A DNA stretch of 64,000 bases from JAEUHM01 sp964538625 (GCA_964538625.1 CAZIGH010000009.1:1-64000), one strand, 5' to 3'; shown: positions 35,753-44,969, numbered from the stretch's first letter. Notes: generated by a model not told the origin, from the sequence alone. Translations and numbers: made by a program.

Positions 35753-37168
35753 ATGCGTTGCCTCTTTCTTTCACTCCTCCTCACCTTGCCCGTTGCTGCG
35801 GAAACCAAGCTGCCAAACCTCGTGATCGTCTTCTGTGATGATCTTGGCTACTCGGACATCGGCCCCTTCGGAGCGCAGGACTACGAGACCCCTCATCTCG
35901 ACAAACTGGCCCAACAAGGCAGCAAGCTGACCAACTTCCACGTCAGCCAACCCGTCTGCTCCGCCTCCCGTGCCAGCCTCCTTACCGGCTGTTACTCCAA
36001 CCGCATCGGCATTCACGGCGCCCTCTCACCCAAGTCCGAGCATGGCCTCGCCGACTCCGAAGTGACGCTCGCGGAACTGGCCAAGCAAAAGGGCTACGTC
36101 ACCTGCGCCGTCGGCAAGTGGCACCTCGGTCACCACCCGCAGTTCCTGCCCACCCGGCACGGTTTCGACTCCTGGCTAGGCCTCCCCTACTCCAATGACA
36201 TGTGGCCATTTCACCCGGAGGCAAAACCCGGCACCTATCCTGACCTGCCACTCTTCGAAAACGAAAAAGTCATCGATGCACAAGTCACCCCAGAGGACCA
36301 GACCCAGCTCACCACCAGATTCACCGAGCGCGCCGTACAGTTCCTAGACCAAGCCAAGGACAAGCCCTTCTTCCTCTACCTAGCCCACCCCATGCCTCAC
36401 GTACCACTCTACGTCAGCGACAAGTTCGCCGGCAAAACCAAGCGAGGCCTCTTCGGAGATGTCATCGCCGAGATCGACTGGTCAGTCGGTCAGGTCATGG
36501 AGGCCCTCAAGCGCAACGGTCAAGAAGACAACACCTGGCTCATCTTCACCTCAGATAACGGACCCTGGCTAAGTTACGGACGCCACGCTGGCTCCGCAGG
36601 CCCCTTGCGCGAGGGCAAAGGCACCAGCTGGGAGGGCGGCGTGCGCGTGCCCTGCCTCATGCGTTTTCCAGGCCGCATCCCAGCCGGTTCCACCAGCGAT
36701 GCCATGGCCATGACCATCGACATTCTGCCCACCTTTGCCTCACTCATTGGCGCGGAGCTACCCTCACACCCCATCGACGGCAAGAACCTCTGGACCATCT
36801 TCTCCCAGCAGCCAGACGCGGTTAATCCCCACCCCTGGTACGGCCACTGGTATCAGCAAAACGAGCTGGAAGCCGTCACCTCCGGTGATGGACGCTGGAA
36901 ACTCCTTCTGCCCCACCGCTACCGCACCATGGGCGATCAGCCACCTGTCTCCGGTCCCAAGCCCGGCAAATACGAACACCGCCAGATCGTGGAACCCGAG
37001 TTGTATGACCTTTACGCCGACATGGGCGAAGCCAGAAACGTCTCCGCCCAGCACCCAGAGATACTCAAGAGAATGCTCACCTTCGCGGACGAAGCCAGAA
37101 ACAAACTTGGAGACAAACTCACCAAAACGACCGCCACTGAATCGCGCCCAGCGGGCACGAGACAGTGA
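35753..37168 (+). CDS. Secreted sulfatase (arylsulfatase family)
   Basis: A 471-aa type I sulfatase with a signal peptide (MRCLFLSLLLTLPVAA). The formylglycine motif C-S-A-S-R is at residues 69-73 (CSASRASLLTG), so it needs a formylglycine-generating enzyme or anaerobic SME. Other metal and active-site features are VFCDDLGYSD (Asp pair at 29-30), GKWHLGH and TSDNGPWLSYGRHAGSAGPLR. The family removes sulfate esters from polysaccharides such as fucoidan, carrageenan or glycosaminoglycans in the periplasm or outside. No FGE or glycosidase is adjacent. It is convergent with the aminotransferase. Confidence 0.9.
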   Translation: MRCLFLSLLLTLPVAAETKLPNLVIVFCDDLGYSDIGPFGAQDYETPHLDKLAQQGSKLTNFHVSQPVCSASRASLLTGCYSNRIGIHGALSPKSEHGLADSEVTLAELAKQKGYVTCAVGKWHLGHHPQFLPTRHGFDSWLGLPYSNDMWPFHPEAKPGTYPDLPLFENEKVIDAQVTPEDQTQLTTRFTERAVQFLDQAKDKPFFLYLAHPMPHVPLYVSDKFAGKTKRGLFGDVIAEIDWSVGQVMEALKRNGQEDNTWLIFTSDNGPWLSYGRHAGSAGPLREGKGTSWEGGVRVPCLMRFPGRIPAGSTSDAMAMTIDILPTFASLIGAELPSHPIDGKNLWTIFSQQPDAVNPHPWYGHWYQQNELEAVTSGDGRWKLLLPHRYRTMGDQPPVSGPKPGKYEHRQIVEPELYDLYADMGEARNVSAQHPEILKRMLTFADEARNKLGDKLTKTTATESRPAGTRQ

Positions 37169-37193
37169 CGAACGCCAAACTCCGGGACCAACC

Positions 37194-38591
37194 TCAGGCC
37201 GCCTTGGCTAGGGCGAACTCGGCTACCGCATCATCCGTAGCCTGTGACAGAACCGCCAAGCCCTCCTCCAGAGCCTCCCTCGGGATGCTCAGCGGCGGCG
37301 TGATCTTCACCGTCTGCCCCCACGCCCCTACTGGCGCAAAGAACAAAAGCCCGCGCTGGAAGCACAGCTCTATGATGCGGTGCGCAAGGTCATGGTCCGG
37401 CTCCTGCGTGCCAGCCTTCACCGTCTGCATACCCGCCACCAGTCCCGCAGCGGTCACATGGCCGATGACATCTGGATGCCGCGCCTGAATGGCTTTGAGC
37501 CCCGCGAGCAGCACAGGCTCCAGCTTCGCCGCGTTACCCGTCATATCCTCCCGCAAAATCTTCCGTATGGCAGCCACCGCCGCCGCGCAGCAGACCGGGT
37601 TACCAGTATGCGTGCTCGTCATAGAACCCGGGCCATACTGGTCCATGATGTGGCGCCGACCAAGCACGGCGCTCAGCGGAAGCGAGGAGGAAATTCCCTT
37701 TCCACAGCAAATGAGGTCCGGGGTCACCCCGTAGTGCTCAAACGCCCAAAACTTGCCCGTACGACCGAACCCCGCCTGCACTTCGTCAAAGATCAGCACC
37801 ACCTTGTGCTCATCACACCAGGCCCGCAGCTTCTCCGCATACTCCTTTGGCGCAAAGTCAGGTCCCACTCCCTGATAGGATTCCATAATCACTCCGGCGA
37901 TGTGATCCGGCGTCAATCCCCGCTCCTCAATCGCCCTCGTAAACGTGTCAAAACTCACATCCTTCTGCCAGTAACCATCCGGAAACGGCGCATTCAGAAT
38001 CGCCGGATCCTCGTTCACGATCCACGCCTTCTGTCCTGCCATGCCACCCGCCTGCTGGGAACCCATCGTGCGCCCATGGAAGCCTCGCGCAAAGCCCACA
38101 ATGCCGATCTTCTGTTTCCCCCCCACCGAGATCCCATGCGTGCGTGCCAGCTTGATCGCGCACTCCGTCGCCTCAGAGCCTGTCGTCAGCAGAAACACCT
38201 TATCCAGGCCCTCCGGCGACACCTCGGCCAGCAGCTCCACCAGTTCAGCCCGTTCCTCGCTGGGAAAAACGTAGTTGTGCAGAAGACCCGAGTTAACCTG
38301 ATCAATGATGGCCTGCTTGACCTCAGGCACTCCGTGGCCCGCATTCGTCACCAGCACCCCAGAACTCCAGTCCAGCCAGCGGTTTCCATGCTTGTCATAA
38401 ACAAAAATGTCCTCAGCCTTCTCCCACACAATGGGCGGCTGCCCCTGCATGGACAGCGGCTCCAAGCGGCGCAGCTTCTCCAGCGTAGGCAATGACTCCG
38501 GATGCGGAATCGGGGTTTGGATAAGACGAAACTTGGTTTCAACGTGCGGAACGTTGACCGGCGTGATGTTGAACTCTTTTCCCATTGGCAA
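37194..38591 (-). CDS. Class III PLP-dependent aminotransferase (GABA aminotransferase-like)
   Basis: A 465-aa omega-aminotransferase. PLP-binding features: the TTGSEATECAIKLARTHG substrate/phosphate region, the LIFDEVQAGFGRTGKFWAFEHYG motif (Asp for the pyridine nitrogen), and the Schiff-base lysine in DLICCGKGISSSLPLSAVLG, then STHTGNPVCCAAA. Closest in pattern to 4-aminobutyrate or related aminotransferases that transfer amino groups to 2-oxoglutarate. No succinate-semialdehyde dehydrogenase is adjacent, so the donor is uncertain. The ATG at 38591 begins MPMGKEFNITPVNVPHVE. Confidence 0.87.
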   Translation of the reverse strand: MPMGKEFNITPVNVPHVETKFRLIQTPIPHPESLPTLEKLRRLEPLSMQGQPPIVWEKAEDIFVYDKHGNRWLDWSSGVLVTNAGHGVPEVKQAIIDQVNSGLLHNYVFPSEERAELVELLAEVSPEGLDKVFLLTTGSEATECAIKLARTHGISVGGKQKIGIVGFARGFHGRTMGSQQAGGMAGQKAWIVNEDPAILNAPFPDGYWQKDVSFDTFTRAIEERGLTPDHIAGVIMESYQGVGPDFAPKEYAEKLRAWCDEHKVVLIFDEVQAGFGRTGKFWAFEHYGVTPDLICCGKGISSSLPLSAVLGRRHIMDQYGPGSMTSTHTGNPVCCAAAVAAIRKILREDMTGNAAKLEPVLLAGLKAIQARHPDVIGHVTAAGLVAGMQTVKAGTQEPDHDLAHRIIELCFQRGLLFFAPVGAWGQTVKITPPLSIPREALEEGLAVLSQATDDAVAEFALAKAA

Positions 38592-38953
38592 CCTTTGTTA
38601 GCGGTTGCTGCCCTCACTTAAGCCGCAAAACGGTCCCTGCAAATGGTTTTGTTGAATCTTCCACGATCAATCTCACCCCCACCTCCCACAGGTCCCTCTC
38701 CACTCAAAGGGAGAGACCTTGTGCCCTTGCTAAGCCGCAGCCCACCAGTCCGAGAACCTCATCTCCCAATCCAGGAATCCCACTCCAGCTGAGCCGAACC
38801 AACCCTCTGCCTAACCCATCTCGGCCCACTCAGACCGGCCGCCGAACGGGTCAGCGCGGTCGAACGGCCACAAGAACCCTCCCCTTCCAGAAACACTACC
38901 TTGGAGAGTTCCAACAGAAAATCGCGTTAGTATCAAAAATGTGAATATTCTTA
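38592..38953. other. Intergenic region, no gene seen
   Basis: This region between divergent genes has C-rich, low-complexity stretches and no frame with good codon use. It presumably holds the aminotransferase promoter on the minus strand, though no clear boxes were seen. Its right end grades into the A+T-rich promoter island upstream of the small gene at 39031. Confidence 0.5.
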
Positions 38954-38982
38954 TTGCAGATTTTCTGTTTTGCGATTATTCT
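38954..38982 (+). promoter_or_regulatory. Candidate sigma70-like promoter in A+T-rich island
   Basis: TTGCAG (38954-38959), 17 bp, TATTCT (38977-38982), inside an A+T-rich patch (about 38930-39020) that stands out against the G+C-rich surroundings. The boxes match consensus at 3/6 and 4/6 positions. It lies about 50 bp upstream of the small CDS at 39031 and supports that gene being expressed. Confidence 0.35.
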
Positions 38983-39030
38983 AATGAAGAATCCAGTTTT
39001 TATCAGTCAAGCCACTAACTATTCAAGACC

Positions 39031-39300
39031 ATGACTGCCAGCACGACTTTCCTTCCCACTGAGCTCCAACGCTCCGCCACCGCCACGCTCGGAACCATGC
39101 TCCCCAACGGACAGTCGGCAGAAGCCACCTTCCACCTGCCCGTTTGTCCTCCACCACCAGCGGATCTCAAGGCGCTTCAAGACGCGGTGGAGTCCACCCT
39201 GCTCATGCGCCCCATGCCCACCAAACGCGCCCCCACCCTCCGCCTCGCGGTGGAAGCACTTAAGCGCGGCGAAACCCCTTTCCTCACCCCGACGAGGTAA
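39031..39300 (+). CDS. Small hypothetical protein
   Basis: An 89-aa soluble protein, not recognised. It has no signal peptide or membrane segment. It is Pro/Thr-rich, with a central CPPPPADLKALQDAVES and a basic C-terminal half (PTKRAPTLRLAVEALKRGE) that could form a helix. Third-position G+C is high, as in neighbouring real genes, and an A+T-rich promoter-like island lies upstream. There is no overlap with other genes. Function unknown. Confidence 0.5.
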   Translation: MTASTTFLPTELQRSATATLGTMLPNGQSAEATFHLPVCPPPPADLKALQDAVESTLLMRPMPTKRAPTLRLAVEALKRGETPFLTPTR

Positions 39301-39609
39301 CCATTCAAGCACCCGGCCCCGGCGGTCACCGGGCGCGAATATTGAGGGATATTTCGCGCTCACCACGTTTCCGCCGGTGGCCGGAGTGCTTGCTCCCCCG
39401 CACCCAGCTCCCTCGCAACCTGCGCTTGCACCCCACCCCCAAGCGGGAACCGGCCCAGACGACCTCAGGTGGGACCTTGCCCACACGCGCCTCGACCCTC
39501 TCACGGCAGCCGCGCTCTTGCACCCCGGCAAGCTAACGAGGCAAGCCACCCAACCCAAGAACCATGCCACCCACAGGCACGGACAAGCTCCAAAACCTGT
39601 TCTCCAACA
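39301..39609. other. Intergenic region, no gene seen
   Basis: About 310 bp between convergent genes. A GC-rich potential stem (CCCGG...CCGGG around 39312-39336) lies just after the small CDS and could end its transcript, but no U-run follows. The remainder is proline-codon-like C-rich sequence without a convincing frame on either strand. Confidence 0.5.
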
Positions 39610-39641
39610 AAAAAGGCCGCGACACCTCCGTGCCGCGGCCA
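39610..39641 (-). terminator. Rho-independent terminator of the Gfo/Idh operon
   Basis: On the minus strand GGCCGCG...CGCGGCC forms a perfect 7-bp GC stem with a 12-nt loop, followed by six T residues. It lies 21 bp after the stop of the discoidin-like lipoprotein gene and is the cleanest intrinsic terminator in the window. Confidence 0.85.
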
Positions 39642-39662
39642 AACTTGCAGAGGGGCCAGTGA

Positions 39663-40430
39663 TTACTTGGTGGCGTACACTTCTACTTCAATGTAGCGGT
39701 TGAAGTCGTCTTGAGTGCTGCCGTTGGACCAGAGACGCACGTAGCGGCCCTTGGTACCCTTGCCGCTGATGAGACGACCGTGGTTGGTCTGCACCCATGC
39801 TTTGTCCTCTCCCACTCCCTGTCCACAGGCGTTGTCAATGTCGGCGTTATAAACCGTTGTCACGCCAGTCTTGAACTCGGGGTCATCGCTGATCTGCACC
39901 ACTACGCCCTTGACGATCACAGCCTGCTTGTGGAAGTGCCATACAAGGATCTGGTGAATGTTGTGGGGGGCTTCGAGGTCAATCTGCACCCATTGAGGGC
40001 CAGGCATCAACTCCACGAAGCAGCCATCCGAGCTGTCAGCATCACCATCCGTGATGAGATTCAACGCGTCAGGACCGGGAATAATCGGAGCCGGGTCAGA
40101 GGAGGTGACCTTCTTGTTGAGCGCCACGTTGGTGGTGCCCTTGGGAGCCTGGAAGCTGGTCACAGGCTCTTTCGGCGTGTCCAAGTTCGGAACGTCACCT
40201 GGGGGGATGGGAGTGCCCTGGAAAGCAGGCTTGGGAAACTTGGGTGAGATGGTTTCCATATCACCGGCAGGTGTGGGCGCGGCTGCGGCTGGCGCCGCTG
40301 CGGCTGTCTCTGCGGGCGGCGTGGCACCGGGACCCTTGGGGGCCTCAGCTTGATCTCCGCAAGAGGTAAGGACAAGACCAGAAGCCATTGCGGCTGCGGT
40401 GAGGAGCAGATTTTGGGTGGGTTTCATCAT
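39663..40430 (-). CDS. Discoidin/F5-8C-like lipoprotein
   Basis: A 255-aa lipoprotein. The signal peptide ends in the lipobox LTSC (Cys near residue 24); an Ala/Pro-rich linker (about 30-80) follows. The C-terminal 150 residues resemble a galactose-binding-like (F5/8 type C) beta-sandwich: NVALNKKVTSSD, LITDGDADSSDGCFVELMPGPQWVQIDLEAPHNIHQILVWH, and GRYVRLWSNGSTQDDFNRYIEVEVYA. Such domains bind carbohydrate or surface ligands. ATG 40430 or 40427 gives the best signal peptide; a frame from 40469 would overlap the upstream gene. It is the last gene of an operon after DoxX and Gfo/Idh/MocA genes, with a strong terminator just downstream. Confidence 0.78.
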   Translation of the reverse strand: MMKPTQNLLLTAAAMASGLVLTSCGDQAEAPKGPGATPPAETAAAAPAAAAPTPAGDMETISPKFPKPAFQGTPIPPGDVPNLDTPKEPVTSFQAPKGTTNVALNKKVTSSDPAPIIPGPDALNLITDGDADSSDGCFVELMPGPQWVQIDLEAPHNIHQILVWHFHKQAVIVKGVVVQISDDPEFKTGVTTVYNADIDNACGQGVGEDKAWVQTNHGRLISGKGTKGRYVRLWSNGSTQDDFNRYIEVEVYATK

Positions 40431-40465
40431 GGGAATGAGATTAGATTGGGGATGCAGTATGGAGG

Positions 40466-41917
40466 TCAAACAACAAAATCTTCCGGGCTGAACACATATT
40501 TTTGACCGGAAGCGATCGATTCATAGCACTTGAGCACCGTCACGCAGGTGCGGAAAGCGTCCTCCACCGGGCAGTTGAGGAGGGAAGCGTCCTTCTTCCG
40601 AGCTGCGGTAAAGAAGTTGTTCAAGTGAGGAGCATGGTAAGCACCGTTCAGCTTCGCCCCGAGTTCCCAAGACTCCAGACCGGCAGTGGCACGAGCGTCC
40701 GTGTAAGGCACGTCCAGCCAAGTGTCTGGCCGCGTCCATGGCTTGGGCTTCTCCCAGATCTTGTGATGCACGGAGGCGGCAGAACGCGTCAGAATGGGGT
40801 GTTCGCCCTCAGCATACTTGTCCCACGAAGGAGCCGCCGGCTCCCGGTAAACCTGGTTCACGGTGGCGGACTCCGAGATGACCACAGAGCCATCAATGCC
40901 CATGAGCTTCTCGTAGTAACCTTGAGATCCGGTGGTCGTCAGCACCTGATAATACGCCCGCATGGTGCCCTCCTCCGTCTTGAACTCGTAGTTCGCCATC
41001 ACGTTGTCTGGCAGCTCAAACTTCGCCTTTGGCTTGCCATCAGGCCCCGGCGTACCGTCAAAGTAATCGACGCCTCCCGTGGCGATAAGAGCCACCGGCG
41101 TCGTCTTGAAGAACCAGTTGAACATGCCAATCTGGTGCGCGCCAAGGTCAGCTATGGGTCCCGCTCCATACTTCTTGAAGAAGCGCCAGTTCAGGAACTC
41201 CGTCATGTCCGCATAGCCATTCTTCTCCAGCGTCGCCTGATCGATTGCATTGCTCTTGTTTGGCACAAAGGGAGCAGAAGAGGCCACACCGCGGTTCCAC
41301 TGGCCATAGCAATGCGTGACACGACCCAGAAGCCGGTTACCGTGCAGCACATTGTCCCTGAGGTTAATGTAGCGCGGATTCGACTGACGCTGATGCCCGA
41401 TCTGCAGGATTCCACCAGTCTCCCGCTGCGCACGAACCATGTCCTTCGCAGCTTCGATGGTATTGGACATCATCTTCTCGCAGTACACCGCCTTCCCGGC
41501 AGTGAGCGCAAGACGTGTGTGGGGGGCGTGCATGAAATCCGGAGTGGCGATGAGCACCGCCTCGATGGACTTCTCCTTGTCCAGCATTTCCTCCAAACTC
41601 TCATACTCCGTGCACGCACCATATTTGGCCTTGATGCGCGCGGCAGCAATGCGCCGATTGTATGGCCAGATATCCGCACAAGCCACAATATTGATACCTG
41701 TAAGCTCAGCGGCAGCCTTCAGTAGCGTCTGACCCTGCGCACCACAGCCTACCAGCGCTACCACCAGCGGCTTCTCCCCGCTCTCGGACTGGGCCACAGC
41801 CCCTTTGCTGGTGGCAAGGTAAACCCCAGCTCCGGTCATCACGCCGGTACGGAGGAAGTTGCGCCGGTCCAGATAGCGGCCCAGCGGAGTCAGGGAAGAT
41901 GAAGCAGCGTCTGTCAT
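40466..41917 (-). CDS. Tat-exported Gfo/Idh/MocA-family oxidoreductase
   Basis: A 483-aa NAD(P)-dependent oxidoreductase of the glucose-fructose oxidoreductase class, with a Tat signal (RRNFLRTGVMTGAGVYLA). The Rossmann start is VALVGCGAQGQTLLKAA, and the conserved catalytic segment is AVYCEKMMSNTIEAAK (EK motif). The long C-terminal half (QIGHQRQSNPRYINLRDNV, DLGAHQIGMFNWFF) matches the exported members common in Verrucomicrobia and Planctomycetes. Tat export with cofactor implies periplasmic sugar oxidation/reduction, substrate unknown. The operon order is DoxX (36-bp gap), this gene, and the lipoprotein (35-bp gap). Confidence 0.87.
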   Translation of the reverse strand: MTDAASSSLTPLGRYLDRRNFLRTGVMTGAGVYLATSKGAVAQSESGEKPLVVALVGCGAQGQTLLKAAAELTGINIVACADIWPYNRRIAAARIKAKYGACTEYESLEEMLDKEKSIEAVLIATPDFMHAPHTRLALTAGKAVYCEKMMSNTIEAAKDMVRAQRETGGILQIGHQRQSNPRYINLRDNVLHGNRLLGRVTHCYGQWNRGVASSAPFVPNKSNAIDQATLEKNGYADMTEFLNWRFFKKYGAGPIADLGAHQIGMFNWFFKTTPVALIATGGVDYFDGTPGPDGKPKAKFELPDNVMANYEFKTEEGTMRAYYQVLTTTGSQGYYEKLMGIDGSVVISESATVNQVYREPAAPSWDKYAEGEHPILTRSAASVHHKIWEKPKPWTRPDTWLDVPYTDARATAGLESWELGAKLNGAYHAPHLNNFFTAARKKDASLLNCPVEDAFRTCVTVLKCYESIASGQKYVFSPEDFVV

Positions 41918-41953
41918 GGTGATACGAGCGTTGAGTTTCGGATCTCTTCCAAC

Positions 41954-42448
41954 TTACGATGCAGAGGCCTCAGAGGACTTCTTCCCAAAGAACAGACCGT
42001 CCACGGAGAGCTTGTTGTGGCTTGCAGTAATCAGGGCGAAGGCAGTAATAGCCACCTGAATGCCCAGCCAGACGGCATCCTTGTCATCCGGCAGCGCCAT
42101 GATGCCAAAGCTCAGCGAGACAAACAGAAGACCGCCCAGGAGCAGCGAAAGACGGGTGGCTATTCCCAGAATACAGGTGAAGCCCACGATGACCAACGCA
42201 AAGCTCAGAACATAGAAGTAGGGGGCGATCACCGCATCAGGCAGCAGAAAGTTGGGCGTGTTCTCGGTCATCAGCTTCTCAATCGGCGTCAGATTGGTCT
42301 TCAGATTGCCAAAGCTGAACGTGGTGCCTCCCTTCTCACGGAACTTGTCGATGCCTGCCATGAACAAACGCAGACCGACCCAGAGACGGAGGATGAGATG
42401 GGCGAAGGTCCACTCGAGGCGGCAGCAGGAGGCACTTTTATCGGACAT
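41954..42448 (-). CDS. DoxX-family inner-membrane protein
   Basis: A 164-aa protein with four predicted membrane segments. The first contains the family motif LILRLWVGLRLFMAGIDKF, followed by a soluble loop (KTNLTPIEKLMTENTPNFLLP) and three further spans (IAPYFYVLSFALVIVGFTCILGIATR, LSLLLGGLLFVSLSFG, WLGIQVAITAFALITA). DoxX proteins are quinone-linked in some systems and otherwise uncharacterised. It starts a three-gene operon with the exported Gfo/Idh/MocA enzyme. By context it might supply or take electrons for that enzyme, which is inference. Confidence 0.78.
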   Translation of the reverse strand: MSDKSASCCRLEWTFAHLILRLWVGLRLFMAGIDKFREKGGTTFSFGNLKTNLTPIEKLMTENTPNFLLPDAVIAPYFYVLSFALVIVGFTCILGIATRLSLLLGGLLFVSLSFGIMALPDDKDAVWLGIQVAITAFALITASHNKLSVDGLFFGKKSSEASAS

Positions 42449-42559
42449 GATGTTTCAGCGAGGTTGGAGGTGATGATGGTTGAACGAAGGGCGGGGACTG
42501 TGAAGCGACTACGCGCTAAATCCAGCGAAAAATCATAGACATCTGGCCATGGCCAGACC

Positions 42560-43558
42560 TCACTCCCCGCGCTCAGCCGCCGTTTTCACCGTCGCCAGCA
42601 GTTTGTCAATGATGTCATCCACCTTCACCTGCTGGGCCTCGCCCTCGAAGTTCAGAATGACCCTGTGCCGCAGCGCCACCCGAGCCACGCGCAGCACGTC
42701 AGCGCAGGAAGCATGCAGCCCCCCACGCACCGCAGCCCACACCCGCGCGCCGCGGATCAGGGCTTGCAGCCCCCGGGGGCTGCTTCCGTAAGAGACAAAG
42801 CGCTTCACCTCGGGCAGGGCCTCGGGCTGCTCCGGATGCGTACCCAGCACCAGCCGTGCCGCGTAAGCCGCCACCGGGTCCGGCACCGCCACCCCAGCCA
42901 GAGCCCTCTGCGCCGCCATCAGCCCCGCTCCGCTCATGATGGTCTCAAGCTGCGGTTCACTGAAGCCAGTCGTGCGCCTGCTGATCTCCACCAGAGACTC
43001 AAGGTCCGGAAATGGCACCCTGATCTTGAACATGAAGCGATCCAGCTGCGCCTCCGGCAGCGGGTACGTGCCCTCCATCTCCATGGGGTTCTGCGTAGCC
43101 AGCACGAAAAACGGCTCCGGCAGCGCCAGCCTCTCCCCACCCGCAGTCACTGCATGCTCCTGCATCACCTCCAGCAGCGCCGCCTGCGTCTTGGGCGTCG
43201 CCCGGTTGATCTCATCCACCAGCAGCAGGTTCTTGAACACCGGCCCTTTCTCAAAAAACATCACCCTTCTTCCGCGGTCGTCCTCGTTCACGATGTGCGT
43301 GCCCAGAATGTCCGCTGGCATCAAGTCCGGCGTACACTGAACCCGGCCCGGCTCCACACCGATGACCTGCGAAAGCGTGCGCACCAGATACGTCTTCCCC
43401 AGCCCAGGCACCCCCTCAAGCAGCACGTGTCCACCAGAGAATACCGCCAGCAGCACATCCGTCAGCATTTCATCATAGCCCACGATCGCCCTGCCCATCT
43501 CCGACTTCAGCCGGGCAAACAGCCCCTGAAACGATGCCAAATCAAACTCCGTGCTCAT
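42560..43558 (-). CDS. MoxR-family AAA+ ATPase
   Basis: A 332-aa AAA+ ATPase. Walker A is EGVPGLGKTYL, Walker B is LLLVDEINRA, sensor 1 is VLATQNPMEMEGTYPLPEAQLDRF, and the lid domain includes SYGSSPRGLQALI, all typical of MoxR. MoxR proteins act as chaperone-like ATPases with VWA and DUF58 proteins. Here no DUF58 or VWA gene follows: the next same-strand gene is DoxX, 111 bp away. It diverges from the PQQ-propeller gene. Confidence 0.9.
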   Translation of the reverse strand: MSTEFDLASFQGLFARLKSEMGRAIVGYDEMLTDVLLAVFSGGHVLLEGVPGLGKTYLVRTLSQVIGVEPGRVQCTPDLMPADILGTHIVNEDDRGRRVMFFEKGPVFKNLLLVDEINRATPKTQAALLEVMQEHAVTAGGERLALPEPFFVLATQNPMEMEGTYPLPEAQLDRFMFKIRVPFPDLESLVEISRRTTGFSEPQLETIMSGAGLMAAQRALAGVAVPDPVAAYAARLVLGTHPEQPEALPEVKRFVSYGSSPRGLQALIRGARVWAAVRGGLHASCADVLRVARVALRHRVILNFEGEAQQVKVDDIIDKLLATVKTAAERGE

Positions 43559-43637
43559 TCGTCACACATCAAACCATCTCTAACCATTGCCAACAACTGC
43601 AAACCAGACCAAACTCACGACGTTCTCACTCCTCGCC

Positions 43638-44969
43638 ATGACCACACGCCTCGCTCTCGCCCTAGCCACCCTCACCCTCACTGCTCAGGCAAACTGGCCC
43701 CAGTGGCGCGGTCCCAACCAGGACGGCTCCACCAGCGCCACCGGCCTTCCCACCAAGTTCTCCCTCACCGAAGGCGTCAAGTGGTCCACACCACTACCCT
43801 CCAGCTCAGCCTCGAGCCCCATTGTCTATGGAAAAATGGTCTTCGTCACCGCCATCGATGTCGAAAAACAGCAGCTCCTCGGCCTCGCCTTCGACGCAGA
43901 ATCAGGCAAGGAACTCTGGCGCAAGGCCATCGGCTCCGGCTACAAGTGGGACAAAAATTCCAACCTCGCCTCCCCATCTCCTGCCGCTGACTCCAAGAAC
44001 GTCTATTTCTTCTTCGCCACCGGTGACCTCCACGCATTCACCCACGACGGCACCGAAGTCTGGACCCGCTCCATCACCAAGGATCACGGAAACTTCGGCA
44101 CCCAGTGGACCTACTCCTCCTCCGCCACGCTAGACAACAACAAGCTCTACGTGCAGGTCCTTCAGCGAGACGAAGCCTTCGAGTTCCAAGGCACCCAGAA
44201 AGGCACCCCCGGCGGTGACAACCGCTCCTACATCCTCTGCATTGACGCCACCTCCGGCAAGGATCTATGGAAACACTACCGCCCCAGCGATGCCGTGGCC
44301 GAAACGCTCGAAGCCTTCTCCTCCCCCGTCTTTCACGACCATGAGGGCAAACGCCAAATGCTCATCGTCGGCGGGGACTGCATCACCGGGCACGACGCCG
44401 CCACCGGTGAGGAACTCTGGCGCTGGGGCAGTTGGAACCCCGAAAAAATCGGTCACTGGCGCCTCGTCCCCAGCGTAGTCGCAGGAGACGGCGTAGCCCT
44501 GGCCTGCGCACCCAAAAACAACCCCGTTTTCGCCGTGCCCCTAGGCAAAACCGGCCTGCTCAACGACAGCGACGTCCTCTGGACTTCCGACCCCAAAGTC
44601 GTCACCTCTGACGTTTCCACACCGCTCTACTACCAAGGTTACTTCTACGTGCTCGACTCCGGACGCAAAACCATCTCCTGCGTCGAAACCAAAACCGGCA
44701 AAGTGCTCTGGACCGGAGACACCGGCAGCAAGGCCAAGTTTGAGTCCTCGCCCACCGCAGCCGACGGCAAAATCTACGCCACCAACTTCTGGGGAGACGT
44801 CTATGTCATCGCCGCCAACCCCGCCAAGTTCGAGCTCCTTCATGTCGCAGAAATGGGCAACGGCACCCGCCCCCAAGGCAACGATGAATCCGTGCGCGCC
44901 TCCGTCGCCATCGCCCACGACCGTCTCTACATCCGCACCCAGGACAAGCTGCACTGCGTAGGCAAGTGA
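43638..44969 (+). CDS. Secreted PQQ-like beta-propeller protein
   Basis: A 443-aa exported protein. The signal peptide is LALALATLTLTAQA, then NWPQWRGPNQDGSTSATGLP, the usual opening of outer-membrane or periplasmic PQQ-like propellers in planctomycetes and verrucomicrobia. Repeating strands have the WxW-type pattern AxxGKELW/ATSGKDLW/ATGEELWRW/KTGKVLW, about 6-7 blades. No dehydrogenase catalytic residues are evident, so it is more likely a scaffold or binding protein than an alcohol dehydrogenase. The ATG at 43638 is preferred over 43587 because of the signal peptide. The M19-like gene follows by about 85 bp. Confidence 0.82.
   Translation: MTTRLALALATLTLTAQANWPQWRGPNQDGSTSATGLPTKFSLTEGVKWSTPLPSSSASSPIVYGKMVFVTAIDVEKQQLLGLAFDAESGKELWRKAIGSGYKWDKNSNLASPSPAADSKNVYFFFATGDLHAFTHDGTEVWTRSITKDHGNFGTQWTYSSSATLDNNKLYVQVLQRDEAFEFQGTQKGTPGGDNRSYILCIDATSGKDLWKHYRPSDAVAETLEAFSSPVFHDHEGKRQMLIVGGDCITGHDAATGEELWRWGSWNPEKIGHWRLVPSVVAGDGVALACAPKNNPVFAVPLGKTGLLNDSDVLWTSDPKVVTSDVSTPLYYQGYFYVLDSGRKTISCVETKTGKVLWTGDTGSKAKFESSPTAADGKIYATNFWGDVYVIAANPAKFELLHVAEMGNGTRPQGNDESVRASVAIAHDRLYIRTQDKLHCVGK

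Noticed and set aside
40502..41725. A 407-codon + strand frame opposite the Gfo/Idh/MocA gene
   Set aside because: Shadow frame; the minus-strand gene has a Tat signal and intact Rossmann and EK motifs.
42665..43990. A 441-codon + strand frame opposite moxR, extending into the PQQ-propeller gene
   Set aside because: Composition is extreme in His/Arg/Gln, and it overlaps two genes with clear motifs.
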